Of a DNA stretch of 12,645 nt, positions 1 to 6,891 are shown piece after piece (position 1 is the stretch's first letter; each line of letters starts with the position of its first letter). The stretch comes from Candidatus Beckwithbacteria bacterium. GTDB lineage: Bacteria > Patescibacteriota > Microgenomatia > UBA1400 > UBA1449. The notes under the pieces are model-generated. The model was not told the origin of the DNA and did no database searches. It saw only the letters and a list, made by a program, of their open reading frames with translations. The DNA lies in the NCBI GenBank assembly GCA_012798485.1, contig JAAZND010000022.1, forward strand, positions 1 to 12,645, given 5' to 3'. The translations under genes and the position numbers were made by a program.

Positions 1-22
1 AATAAAAAGCTTTTCTTTTAAA

Positions 23-52
23 TTGGTAAGTTATTTTAGTTTTCTATATAAT
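23..52 (+). promoter_or_regulatory. Candidate sigma70-type promoter upstream of the ligase cassette
   Basis: TTGGTA at 23-28 (4 of 6 matches to TTGACA) is followed after 18 nt by a perfect TATAAT at 47-52, which would start transcription near position 59. This is sequence matching only. A/T-rich DNA gives many chance -10 boxes, and a second TATAAT lies closer to the gene at 101-106. Confidence 0.4.
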
Positions 53-100
53 GCTTTTTTCATAATTAGTTTAGATTTATTATTCAATTAAGAAATGTAG

Positions 101-106
101 TATAAT
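101..106 (+). promoter_or_regulatory. Second candidate -10 box for the cassette
   Basis: A perfect TATAAT preceded by TGTAG lies 41 nt before the first ATG of the cassette, predicting a leader of about 35 nt. The -35 position holds only weak matches (TTATTA at 77-82). It could act as a -35-poor promoter or as a tandem promoter with the one at 23-52. No Shine-Dalgarno sequence is visible between this box and the ATG at 148. Confidence 0.4.
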
Positions 107-147
107 ATCTTTTGTAAAATATAGAAAAGTAATTATTTAGATAAAAT

Positions 148-1074
148 ATGAAAAAAATTATCTTTATTTCTTATTTCATAATTTTACTTCTTTTTTTAAT
201 TTTCCCTAAAAATATCTTAGCTCAAGATAATAATAATAGAGTAGGGAAAGCAATTAAAGAAGCAACAAGAGCAGCAGAGGCTTCAGAATCAGCAAAGCTA
301 GCTACTGCTTCTGCTTTAGTTAAAAAAATTGTAGAAAAAAAAGCCGATATTACAGAACCTAATCCGGTAATAAAAGGAAGACTGGAGAAATATTTAGAAG
401 ATAATCCGCCTGGAGAATTAACTGTTTTTAGCTTTATAAGACATGCAATTATTAATGCTGTTTCTCAAGGAGTACCTCCTAATACAATAGTTTTGATGTT
501 AATGTTTCCATTGGTAGCGGCAATTGTCGTTTTTAGTAGGCATATTATTGGTCTTAAAAGTTTTGGAATTTTTACTCCAGCCTTACTGGCCGTAGCTTTT
601 CTAAATACTGGGCTTTTGACTGGAAGTTTATTATTTTTATTGATTTTAGCCGTTGCTACAATTATGAGAATGGCTTTGCGAAAAATTAGAATTCAATATT
701 TGCCAAGAATGGCTGTTTTTATCTGGGTTGTATCTATGACTATTTTTGCTATTTTGCTTTTATCTCCATTTATAGGGCAGGAAGAATTAATTACTATTGG
801 AATTTTCCCAATTTTAATCTTAATTTTATTGTTAGAGGATTTTTTGGATATACAAATTACTCGAAGTTTTAAAGACGCCTCCTTAATTACAATAGAGACT
901 TTACTGGTAGCCTATATTTGTTTTTTCACTATAAATTTTGATTTTTTACAGAAGTTTGCTCTTTTAAACCCAGAACTTTTTATGGTAGGGATTTTTCTTT
1001 TTATTATCCTGATAGAAAGATATGATGGTTTAAGATTAATGGAAATTTGGCGTTTTAGAAAATTGTTAAAATAA
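148..1074 (+). CDS. 7TM-transglutaminase-type membrane protein lacking the transglutaminase domain
   Basis: Integral membrane protein of 308 aa. Residues 1-25 form a signal peptide or first helix (MKKII start, hydrophobic 4-20, possible cleavage after ILA at 23-25). Residues 30-95 are a polar, Ala/Lys-rich and probably helical extracytoplasmic segment. Six to seven membrane helices follow between about 112 and 292. The stretch around 128-150 (RHIIGLKSFGIFTPALLAVAF) and the C-terminal ERYDGLRLMEIWRFRKLL resemble the conserved ends of the family described as '7 transmembrane helices usually fused to an inactive transglutaminase' (PF14402). Known relatives usually carry a large inactive transglutaminase-like domain before the helices; here only the short helical segment is present. 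That family is typically encoded beside a RimK-related ATP-grasp ligase and a retropepsin-like protease, exactly as here (next gene starts 26 nt downstream). I infer it is the membrane anchor or sensor of the cassette. The family call rests on remembered motifs, not a search. Confidence 0.75.
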   Translation: MKKIIFISYFIILLLFLIFPKNILAQDNNNRVGKAIKEATRAAEASESAKLATASALVKKIVEKKADITEPNPVIKGRLEKYLEDNPPGELTVFSFIRHAIINAVSQGVPPNTIVLMLMFPLVAAIVVFSRHIIGLKSFGIFTPALLAVAFLNTGLLTGSLLFLLILAVATIMRMALRKIRIQYLPRMAVFIWVVSMTIFAILLLSPFIGQEELITIGIFPILILILLLEDFLDIQITRSFKDASLITIETLLVAYICFFTINFDFLQKFALLNPELFMVGIFLFIILIERYDGLRLMEIWRFRKLLK

Positions 1075-1100
1075 TTTATGCAAAATAAATTATTAGGACT

Positions 1101-2402
1101 ATGTCAGAACTTAATGATATTTTAGGGATGAATGGTAGAAATTTAAATTATCTTTGTTTAAATAAGAAGACAGGAAGAAAAATTGCTGACTCAAAATTAA
1201 GGACTAAAAAAGTTTTAAAAAAAACTCAAGTAGCGAATCCTAGACTTCTGAAAGTTTTTCGATCTATTTCTGATATCAATAATTTTGACTGGCTTAGATT
1301 AAAAACAGGTTTTGTATTAAAACCAAGCGAAGGTTATGGCGGAGAGGGGATTTTAGTAGTTAAAAAACCTGGATATTATGCTGGAGAATGGATTAGAATG
1401 GATGGGACTGCAATTAAAATAGAAGATCTTAAAATTCATGCTAAAGATATTATTGAAGGTAGATTTTCTCGTAATCGCACTCCCGATATGCCTTTTATTG
1501 AAGAAAGAATTAAAATTCATCCTAAGTTTTTAAAATATGCCTACAAAGGCACTCCTGATGTGAGAGTCATAGTTTTTAACAAGATTCCAGTGATGGCTAT
1601 GCTTAGACTTCCAACTAAAGAAAGTGATGGTAAAGCAAATCTTCATCAAGGAGCTTTGGGACTAGGTGTTGATATGGCTACTGGAATTACGACTTATGGA
1701 GTTCATCACAATTATTTGATTAAATATATTCCTGGAACAAATCGTAAAGTTAATGGACTTTTGATCCCTTTCTGGGAGAGAATTTTAAAAACGGCAGTAG
1801 ATGCTCAGATAGCATCTACTCTAGGTTTTGCTGGGATTGATATTGTGGTTGATGAAGAAAAAGGGCCAATGGTTTTGGAGATTAATGATCAACCTGGACT
1901 GCAAATCCAAATGGCAAATAGAGAAGGACTTTTACGTCGTTTACAAAGACTGGAAAAATTAAATATAGGGAATAGCGATTACAAAGGTATTCAGATTGCT
2001 CAGCTTTTGTTTGCTGAAAGTTTTGCTGATAAAATTAAAGCTAAAGAGGGAAAAAAGATTTTAGGGATTTTTGAACAAATTACTTTAAAAGATGGTATAG
2101 GAGAGAAACATGAACTGGTGGCAAAAATTGACACCGGTGCTTTTAGTGTCAGCATAGACAAAACTTTAGCAAAAGATTTAGGTCTTTTAAATAAGGAGAA
2201 TATTTTGTATAAGACTGAAGTAGAATCGTCTTTAGGGAAACAAACGAGGTCGGTCATAGAATTGGAATTTTGGCTTCAAGGTCAAAAGATTAAAGCTATG
2301 GCAACAGTATCAAATCGCAAAGGATTAACCTCTCCAATTTTAATAGGTAGAAGATATTTGCAGGGATTTTTTATTGATCCTTCAAAGGTTAAAAATTTTT
2401 AA
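1101..2402 (+). CDS. ATP-grasp amidoligase fused to a retropepsin-like aspartic protease domain
   Basis: 433 aa, two domains. Residues about 1-300 are an ATP-grasp ligase of the 'alpha-L-glutamate ligase-like' (RimK-related) type. The nucleotide-binding Lys and Gly-rich loop lie in FVLKPSEGYGGEGILVV (71-87), DVRVIVFN at about 153-160 is a core strand, and Mg-binding residues lie in AGIDIVVDEEKGPMVLEIND (244-263: D247, E260, N262). Residues about 318-433 match the retropepsin-like family long annotated as 'ATP-dependent zinc protease' (PF05618): AKIDTGA with the candidate catalytic Asp at D344, and a closing ILIGRRYL at 413-420. In other bacteria these two activities are usually separate neighbouring genes with the 7TM protein; here they are one polypeptide. 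The ligase would form an amide bond using ATP, and the protease could cut the product or a partner. The start at 1101 has only a weak AGGA close by; a later ATG at 1128 is possible. Substrate unknown. Confidence 0.8.
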   Translation: MSELNDILGMNGRNLNYLCLNKKTGRKIADSKLRTKKVLKKTQVANPRLLKVFRSISDINNFDWLRLKTGFVLKPSEGYGGEGILVVKKPGYYAGEWIRMDGTAIKIEDLKIHAKDIIEGRFSRNRTPDMPFIEERIKIHPKFLKYAYKGTPDVRVIVFNKIPVMAMLRLPTKESDGKANLHQGALGLGVDMATGITTYGVHHNYLIKYIPGTNRKVNGLLIPFWERILKTAVDAQIASTLGFAGIDIVVDEEKGPMVLEINDQPGLQIQMANREGLLRRLQRLEKLNIGNSDYKGIQIAQLLFAESFADKIKAKEGKKILGIFEQITLKDGIGEKHELVAKIDTGAFSVSIDKTLAKDLGLLNKENILYKTEVESSLGKQTRSVIELEFWLQGQKIKAMATVSNRKGLTSPILIGRRYLQGFFIDPSKVKNF

Positions 2403-2416
2403 GAGGATATATTTTT

Positions 2417-3241
2417 ATGATTAATGATGAAAATATTTTATTAGATAATAAAATTATATGGAGAGGTACTCTCCGGAATGTAAAAAATGTTTCTGAAATT
2501 TTTTACCCCTCTTTTGCTAAGAGGATAGATAAATATCAAACTAAATTACAGTCTTTTTTTGACTTCCAAATTGTTAAAGCAGATAGAGAAATTCTAGAAA
2601 ATTTATTTTTCCCTTCTTATGAAAGTTACATTGTTTCAAAAAACAATTATCATTTAAATAAAACAGAGACTTATCAAACTATTCTAAAAAATATACAAGA
2701 TAGAAATGATTATTATTTATTATCTATTTTTGATAAACATGATAAGAATAAAATTTATGGAGGAACAATTTTTTTTGTTAGGGATGGGAAAGTAGGGTTT
2801 TGTTATAAAGCTTATAATCATCAAATTACGAAAGATTTTAAGATAAATTGCTCTCTAGACTATTGGGCAGAAAAATTAGTTTTTGATTTTGGAATTAAAA
2901 ACAATTGTCAGTTTATTTCTCATGGCAAAGATGCTCATCCTTATATTGATAATCCTGGATTATGCTTGTTTAAATTAAGAGCTGGATGTAAACCCTTTTC
3001 TGGTTTAATTAGTAAAGAAATAAAGAATAAGTCTAAATTAGCTTTCCAAGAAGTTAATTTAAAAAAATTAATGCAAGAAAATAATTTATTTATTTATTTT
3101 ACAGAGCCTGATTCTTTAGGATTTTTTCAAAAAATAAATATTTATTATAGAGATAATTTTGGGAATAATGCTTTAATAAATGAATTTAAAAAAATTATTG
3201 AATGGGCAAAAATAATTTATAATATTAATCTTTATTCTTAA
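2417..3241 (+). CDS. Probable GNAT/FemAB-fold acyl- or aminoacyl-transferase
   Basis: 274 aa, soluble, rich in Lys, Asn and Phe. No signature is beyond doubt. Residues about 98-195 have the layout of a GNAT-fold domain of the FemAB/BioF2-like kind: a beta pair (YYLLSIFD, YGGTIFFVRDGKVGFCYKA), a helix containing LDYWAEKLVFDFGI (147-160), a strand (CQFISHGKD), then a terminal segment LCLFKLRAGCKPF (182-194) that resembles the 'FK...FG' end of FemAB-like transferases. FemABX enzymes make peptide bonds from aminoacyl-tRNA, and other GNATs transfer acyl groups from CoA. A peptide-bond-forming role would fit the ATP-grasp neighbours, but this is inference. The start is well supported: AGAGGA at 2402-2407 lies 9 nt before the ATG, overlapping the upstream stop codon. 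It lies 14 nt after the ligase-protease gene and 12 nt before the next ligase, consistent with one transcript. Confidence 0.5.
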   Translation: MINDENILLDNKIIWRGTLRNVKNVSEIFYPSFAKRIDKYQTKLQSFFDFQIVKADREILENLFFPSYESYIVSKNNYHLNKTETYQTILKNIQDRNDYYLLSIFDKHDKNKIYGGTIFFVRDGKVGFCYKAYNHQITKDFKINCSLDYWAEKLVFDFGIKNNCQFISHGKDAHPYIDNPGLCLFKLRAGCKPFSGLISKEIKNKSKLAFQEVNLKKLMQENNLFIYFTEPDSLGFFQKINIYYRDNFGNNALINEFKKIIEWAKIIYNINLYS

Positions 3242-3253
3242 TAATATAAAGAT

Positions 3254-4108
3254 ATGAAAAATTTATATTTAATAATTTCTAAAACCCCTAGCAAAACAGC
3301 TTTAATAACTTTTAATTTAATAACGAAATCTGCAGAAGAAAGAAATATTAAAATTCACAAAATATTTGTAGAAGATTTTGATTTTAGTCAAGAAATTAAA
3401 TTCACTAAGGAAGATGGTTTATATAGAATCTCTACAGGGAATAAATCAGCTTTAATTGAAAAGTATTTAATTAATTCTGAAGTTAAAGTCTTGTATCAAA
3501 ATAATAAATTTTGTTTAGGTAAATTAACTCATAATATTGGTTCTTCATTAATACACCAAAAACTAGATCTACCCATTATAAAAACAATTTTTGAGATAAC
3601 AAATAATAGAGAATTATTAAAAAAATATGTAAGATATCTTGATGGATTTCCTATTATCATAAAAGCGATAGGTGGTTCACATGGAATAGGAATTATGAAA
3701 ATAGACTCTTTCGAATCGTTGGCTTCTGTATGTGATTATTTAGTTAATAAAGGTAATAATTTTATTATGAGAAAATATATTGACTATATAAAACATGCAA
3801 GATTAATAGTTTTAGGAGATAGGGTTATTTCAAGTATAGAGTATAAAAGAGTAAATGGAGATTTCAGGAGTAATGTGGGAGATAAAATAGATGTAGTTGA
3901 AGAAAATTTTGGAGAATTAGTAAATAAAACAGCAGTTGATTCAGTTAATGCTTTGGGTTATGAATTTGGAGGAGTAGATATTTTAATAGATCAAAATAAC
4001 AATCATTATATTGCAGAAGTGAATTTTCCTTGTTATTTTGCAAGAACTCAAAATGCTACTGGTTTTGATATTTCTGGAGCTATGTTAGATTATTTAATAC
4101 AAAAATAA
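3254..4108 (+). CDS. RimK-like ATP-grasp ligase (first of two paralogues)
   Basis: 284 aa, close to the length of RimK (about 300 aa). Residues 1-100 look like the RimK-type pre-ATP-grasp domain (MKNLYLIISKTPSKTA, then EERNIKIHKIFVEDF). The ATP-grasp core follows: FPIIIKAIGGSHGIGIMKID (132-151) with the ATP-contacting Lys at 137 and a Gly-rich loop, HARLIVLGDRVISSI (181-195), the RimK-like FRSNV at 204-208, and metal-binding residues in GGVDILID (D242) and AEVNF (E255, N257). The C-terminus NATGFDISGAMLDYLI matches the usual RimK 'TG.DIA..i.dy' ending. RimK-family enzymes join an amino acid (often glutamate) to a carboxylate through an acyl-phosphate; the actual acceptor here cannot be read from sequence. 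It shares its ending and the VDI/EVN region with the ligase at 6015-6881. No good Shine-Dalgarno is visible. The next gene starts 7 nt downstream. Confidence 0.8.
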   Translation: MKNLYLIISKTPSKTALITFNLITKSAEERNIKIHKIFVEDFDFSQEIKFTKEDGLYRISTGNKSALIEKYLINSEVKVLYQNNKFCLGKLTHNIGSSLIHQKLDLPIIKTIFEITNNRELLKKYVRYLDGFPIIIKAIGGSHGIGIMKIDSFESLASVCDYLVNKGNNFIMRKYIDYIKHARLIVLGDRVISSIEYKRVNGDFRSNVGDKIDVVEENFGELVNKTAVDSVNALGYEFGGVDILIDQNNNHYIAEVNFPCYFARTQNATGFDISGAMLDYLIQK

Positions 4109-4115
4109 AGATAAT

Positions 4116-5951
4116 ATGCAAGTAAATAACTCAGAAGCAAGAATTTTTCCAGATAGACCAGGAGAGAATATCGATCAATGGATAAATATCTTAGAAAAGA
4201 AACCTGAAATTATTCTTAATGAGAGACAGAAAGCCGAAGTTTTAACTTATGAGAGAAAATTAACTGAAGGGAATGAAAAAGAAAAAATTCCAGGCCTAGA
4301 ACCAATCTGGAGAAAAAAAATTAAAGAATCAGAATTTCATCTTGAATATTTTTTAACTCCAGAAGGAAAACTTAGTTTAAAAGAAAAACTAGGGATAAGT
4401 GAAATTCCAGAATTTCAAACGATAACTGATGTTAGTCAGTTTTTATATTCATTTGATTATTCCAATATTGATGTTAGAAAAATAGATGAACTAATTGGCT
4501 TGAGTAGAAGATTTATGGAAGAAGAAATGTATAGACAATTTGATAAATATGTAATTAATCCAGCCCAAAGCAACATAGAAACACATGAAGCTAATGAATA
4601 TCAGATGGAGTGGACTTTAGCTGATCCTATAGATCAAGTTAATAATCCTCATAAAATTACTGTTATTAGAAATCCTGAAGTTTTACAAGAAAAAATAGAA
4701 GGATATAGAAGATTAAAAGCTTTTTATAGACAAGAAATAAAAAATTTAAGAGAAAAAATAAATGAGTCGCATAAAGTTAATGATTTTGAAGGGATTAATA
4801 CAGCTAAAGCTAAATTAGCAATTGTTAAAATTTATAAAAGACAAGTGAATGTTTTAATTTCTGAACTTTATGCTTCAGCTGTTGCTTTACAAAAGCAAGG
4901 TCAAACTCAAGGAAAAGATTATAATTTAGATTCATCTTTTACAGGTTTAAAGTTATTTAAAGATAGGCATACTGTCCAAAGATTATTAGCACGCTTTGAC
5001 AGATTCCAGCATGGTACAGGAGGAGAATCGCAACCAGTGAGTCAGTCTTTAGAAGCTTTAGCAAAAAGCTTAGATAAAAGTAATTTAGTTAATAAAGAAG
5101 AGGGATACAAACAATATAAAGTTAATGCTTTTCAATTGAAAGAATGGATAGAAATAGTATTAAAAGAATATGATTTACTAAGTAAATATAGTGATTATGA
5201 TTCAGATAGAGAAGGTCCTGCTGATGACAATAAGTGGCAAGTGGTTATTTCAAATAAATTTAAAAATGTATCAGTAAATTCTAAACAAAAAGTAATTAAG
5301 ATTCCAGAAAGCTATCAAGGTTCAATTGCTTTTCTTAATCCCGTTGGAGCTATACCACTAATTGATCATGAAGTAGGGGCTCATGTGGTTCAACATGATA
5401 ATAAAGCCAGAATGGGATTAGCCATTTTTGAAGAAATTGGGACAGATCGATCAGTTGTTATGATGGAAGCTGGAGCAGTAGGATTGGAAGCTGATACTCA
5501 AAAAAAATTATTTAGCCAAGATAGGCCTTTAAATGCTCATTATTTGCAAGCAGTAAAAGCAAAACTTGAAGGAGGAAGTTATAGAGAATGTGTAAAAGCC
5601 TTTTATGATAGTTATTTAGCTTCTGATCCAAATAAAAACAAAGAAAAAGCCTTGAAAACTGCAATTAATAGAGTAGCAAGATTATTTAAATATGGGGATG
5701 ATTTTGACTCACGCGATCCCTATTTGGTTAATTCTGTAGATCTAGTTTATCTTGAACAAGAGTTAGTAGCTAGGGAATTAAAAGCTCGTGGTAAAGAAAA
5801 ATATTTATTTTTAGGCGGAGTAAATTTACAAACATTGGCAGAACTTCATCAATTTGGTTTATTTGATGAAAGTAGAATTTTAATTCCGAAAGAAAAACCT
5901 TCTGAAATCTTACAAAGAAAAGGTTATTTTAAAAGTTTCGGAATAAATTGA
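4116..5951 (+). CDS. DUF1704/MATCAP-family metallopeptidase (HExxxH)
   Basis: 611 aa, no signal peptide, so probably cytoplasmic. The key site is LIDHEVGAHVVQH (415-427), a HExxxH metal motif (H418, E419, H423) typical of PF08014 (DUF1704, the 'QEGLA motif' family that includes the animal tubulin tyrosine carboxypeptidase MATCAP). About 28 residues on, MMEAGAVGLEAD (449-460) aligns with the QEGLA motif and offers E451 as third zinc ligand. The N-terminal 400 residues are mostly charged and helical (for example 188-260), with coiled-coil character. Known members are carboxypeptidases, or are inferred to be, and bacterial members tend to sit near ATP-grasp ligases. Here it lies between two RimK-like ligases, 7 nt after one and 63 nt before the other, so trimming of a ligated C-terminal residue is a reasonable inference. 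It ends in TGA, the only TGA stop of the cassette. Family call fairly firm; substrate unknown. Confidence 0.75.
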   Translation: MQVNNSEARIFPDRPGENIDQWINILEKKPEIILNERQKAEVLTYERKLTEGNEKEKIPGLEPIWRKKIKESEFHLEYFLTPEGKLSLKEKLGISEIPEFQTITDVSQFLYSFDYSNIDVRKIDELIGLSRRFMEEEMYRQFDKYVINPAQSNIETHEANEYQMEWTLADPIDQVNNPHKITVIRNPEVLQEKIEGYRRLKAFYRQEIKNLREKINESHKVNDFEGINTAKAKLAIVKIYKRQVNVLISELYASAVALQKQGQTQGKDYNLDSSFTGLKLFKDRHTVQRLLARFDRFQHGTGGESQPVSQSLEALAKSLDKSNLVNKEEGYKQYKVNAFQLKEWIEIVLKEYDLLSKYSDYDSDREGPADDNKWQVVISNKFKNVSVNSKQKVIKIPESYQGSIAFLNPVGAIPLIDHEVGAHVVQHDNKARMGLAIFEEIGTDRSVVMMEAGAVGLEADTQKKLFSQDRPLNAHYLQAVKAKLEGGSYRECVKAFYDSYLASDPNKNKEKALKTAINRVARLFKYGDDFDSRDPYLVNSVDLVYLEQELVARELKARGKEKYLFLGGVNLQTLAELHQFGLFDESRILIPKEKPSEILQRKGYFKSFGIN

Positions 5952-5955
5952 AAGA

Positions 5956-5984
5956 TTGACAAAATTTTATAGTTGAATTAAGAT
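5956..5984 (+). promoter_or_regulatory. Internal promoter before the last two ligase genes
   Basis: A perfect TTGACA at 5956-5961 is separated by 17 nt from TAAGAT at 5979-5984 (4 of 6 matches to TATAAT). It lies in the only gap over 30 nt within the cassette, 31 nt before the ATG at 6015. Transcription would start near 5991. It suggests the ligases at 6015 and 6892 can be expressed apart from the upstream genes. Confidence 0.5.
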
Positions 5985-5995
5985 TTAGATCTTAA
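5978..5995. repeat. Perfect 7-bp inverted repeat overlapping the internal -10 box
   Basis: TTAAGAT (5978-5984), a 4-nt TTAG centre, then ATCTTAA (5989-5995). The left arm contains the whole candidate -10 hexamer, the usual position for a repressor operator. It could also form a weak RNA hairpin, but it has few G/C pairs and no U-tract, so a terminator is unlikely. No candidate regulator gene lies in the window. Confidence 0.45.
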
Positions 5996-6014
5996 ATTAA
6001 ATAAATCACATATT

Positions 6015-6881
6015 ATGAAGAATTTATTACTTTTCAGCAAATATAATTCCAATTATCAGATTTCTAGAATTAAAGAAGAGTGTGAATTGAGAAATATTAA
6101 TATTCAAACAGTTTCATATCTTGATTTAAATTTTGAAATAAAAAATAATATACCTCATATTTATTTTAAGAAAACTAAAGAATCTTTATTGGAATATGAT
6201 AATTTTATTTTTAGAGGTTTTGTCAGCTTTGATTTTTTCAAAGAGTTGCTTTGTCTATATTTAAGCGAAAATCATAAAAATGTATTAAATAAAAATGTTT
6301 TATTGAATACTTCTTTGTATATTAACAAGTTAATTCAAGTGTTTAAATTATCAATGAATAATTTACCAGTTGTTAATTCTAATCTTTATGGGAGTACTGA
6401 TGTTTATAGTCAAGAGGAAGCTTATCCATTCCCCTTCATATTAAAAGGAATAGTTGGGAGTTATGGGAATGAAGTAATGAAAATTGATAATAATCTGAAA
6501 TATAGAGGGATGATAGTGAATAAACAAATATCAGATTTAATATTTCAACCATTTTTACCTACAGGGGAAGACTATAGAATTCTTGTTTTGGGAGGTAGAG
6601 TTTTAGGGGTTATGAAAAGAATCGCTCAGGAAGGGAAATATTTAACAAATGTTTCTGCAGGAGGGAAATTTGAGAAAGCTGAGTTGACTAAAGAACTAGA
6701 AGATTTATCCTTAAAAGCTGCAAAAGTGTTTGGAGCAGATTATTGCGGAGTAGATATTATGTATGATCAAAATAATAAACCTCATATTTTAGAAGTTAAT
6801 TTTGGAGCTCAATTTAAAGGTTTTGAAAAATGTACAGGGTTAAATATTGCGGGTCAAATAATAGATTACTTAGTTCCTTAA
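6015..6881 (+). CDS. RimK-like ATP-grasp ligase (second paralogue)
   Basis: 288 aa, RimK-sized. The N-terminus (MKNLLLFSKYNSNYQISRIKEECELRNINIQ) is a RimK-type pre-ATP-grasp domain. The core shows FPFILKGIVGSYGNEVMKID (139-158; ATP-contacting K144), EDYRILVLGGRVLGVMKR (185-202), LTNVSAGGKFE (210-220, aligning with the RimK 'RSNL..GG' loop), then GVDIMYD (D247) and HILEVNF (E260, N262) for Mg binding. It ends KCTGLNIAGQIIDYLV, parallel to the ending of the ligase at 3254-4108. The two look like diverged duplicates now flanking the metallopeptidase. This copy keeps the GG in its substrate loop and the other does not, hinting at different acceptors (inference). It has its own candidate promoter 31-59 nt upstream and no visible Shine-Dalgarno. 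The next ligase begins 10 nt after its stop. Confidence 0.8.
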   Translation: MKNLLLFSKYNSNYQISRIKEECELRNINIQTVSYLDLNFEIKNNIPHIYFKKTKESLLEYDNFIFRGFVSFDFFKELLCLYLSENHKNVLNKNVLLNTSLYINKLIQVFKLSMNNLPVVNSNLYGSTDVYSQEEAYPFPFILKGIVGSYGNEVMKIDNNLKYRGMIVNKQISDLIFQPFLPTGEDYRILVLGGRVLGVMKRIAQEGKYLTNVSAGGKFEKAELTKELEDLSLKAAKVFGADYCGVDIMYDQNNKPHILEVNFGAQFKGFEKCTGLNIAGQIIDYLVP

Positions 6882-6891
6882 TGTAATTCCC

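Noticed and set aside
5..14. AAAAGCTTTT palindrome at the window edge as a terminator of an upstream gene
   Set aside because: No loop, almost no G/C pairs, and the upstream gene is not visible.
2000..2257. Minus-strand open frame of 85 codons
   Set aside because: Lies wholly within the ligase-protease gene over its conserved DTGA region, has no recognisable protein features, and runs against the operon.
5949..5951. TGA read as glycine (genetic code 25)
   Set aside because: This TGA ends the peptidase gene at a sensible length, read-through would add only seven residues before TAG, and no other gene contains in-frame TGA.
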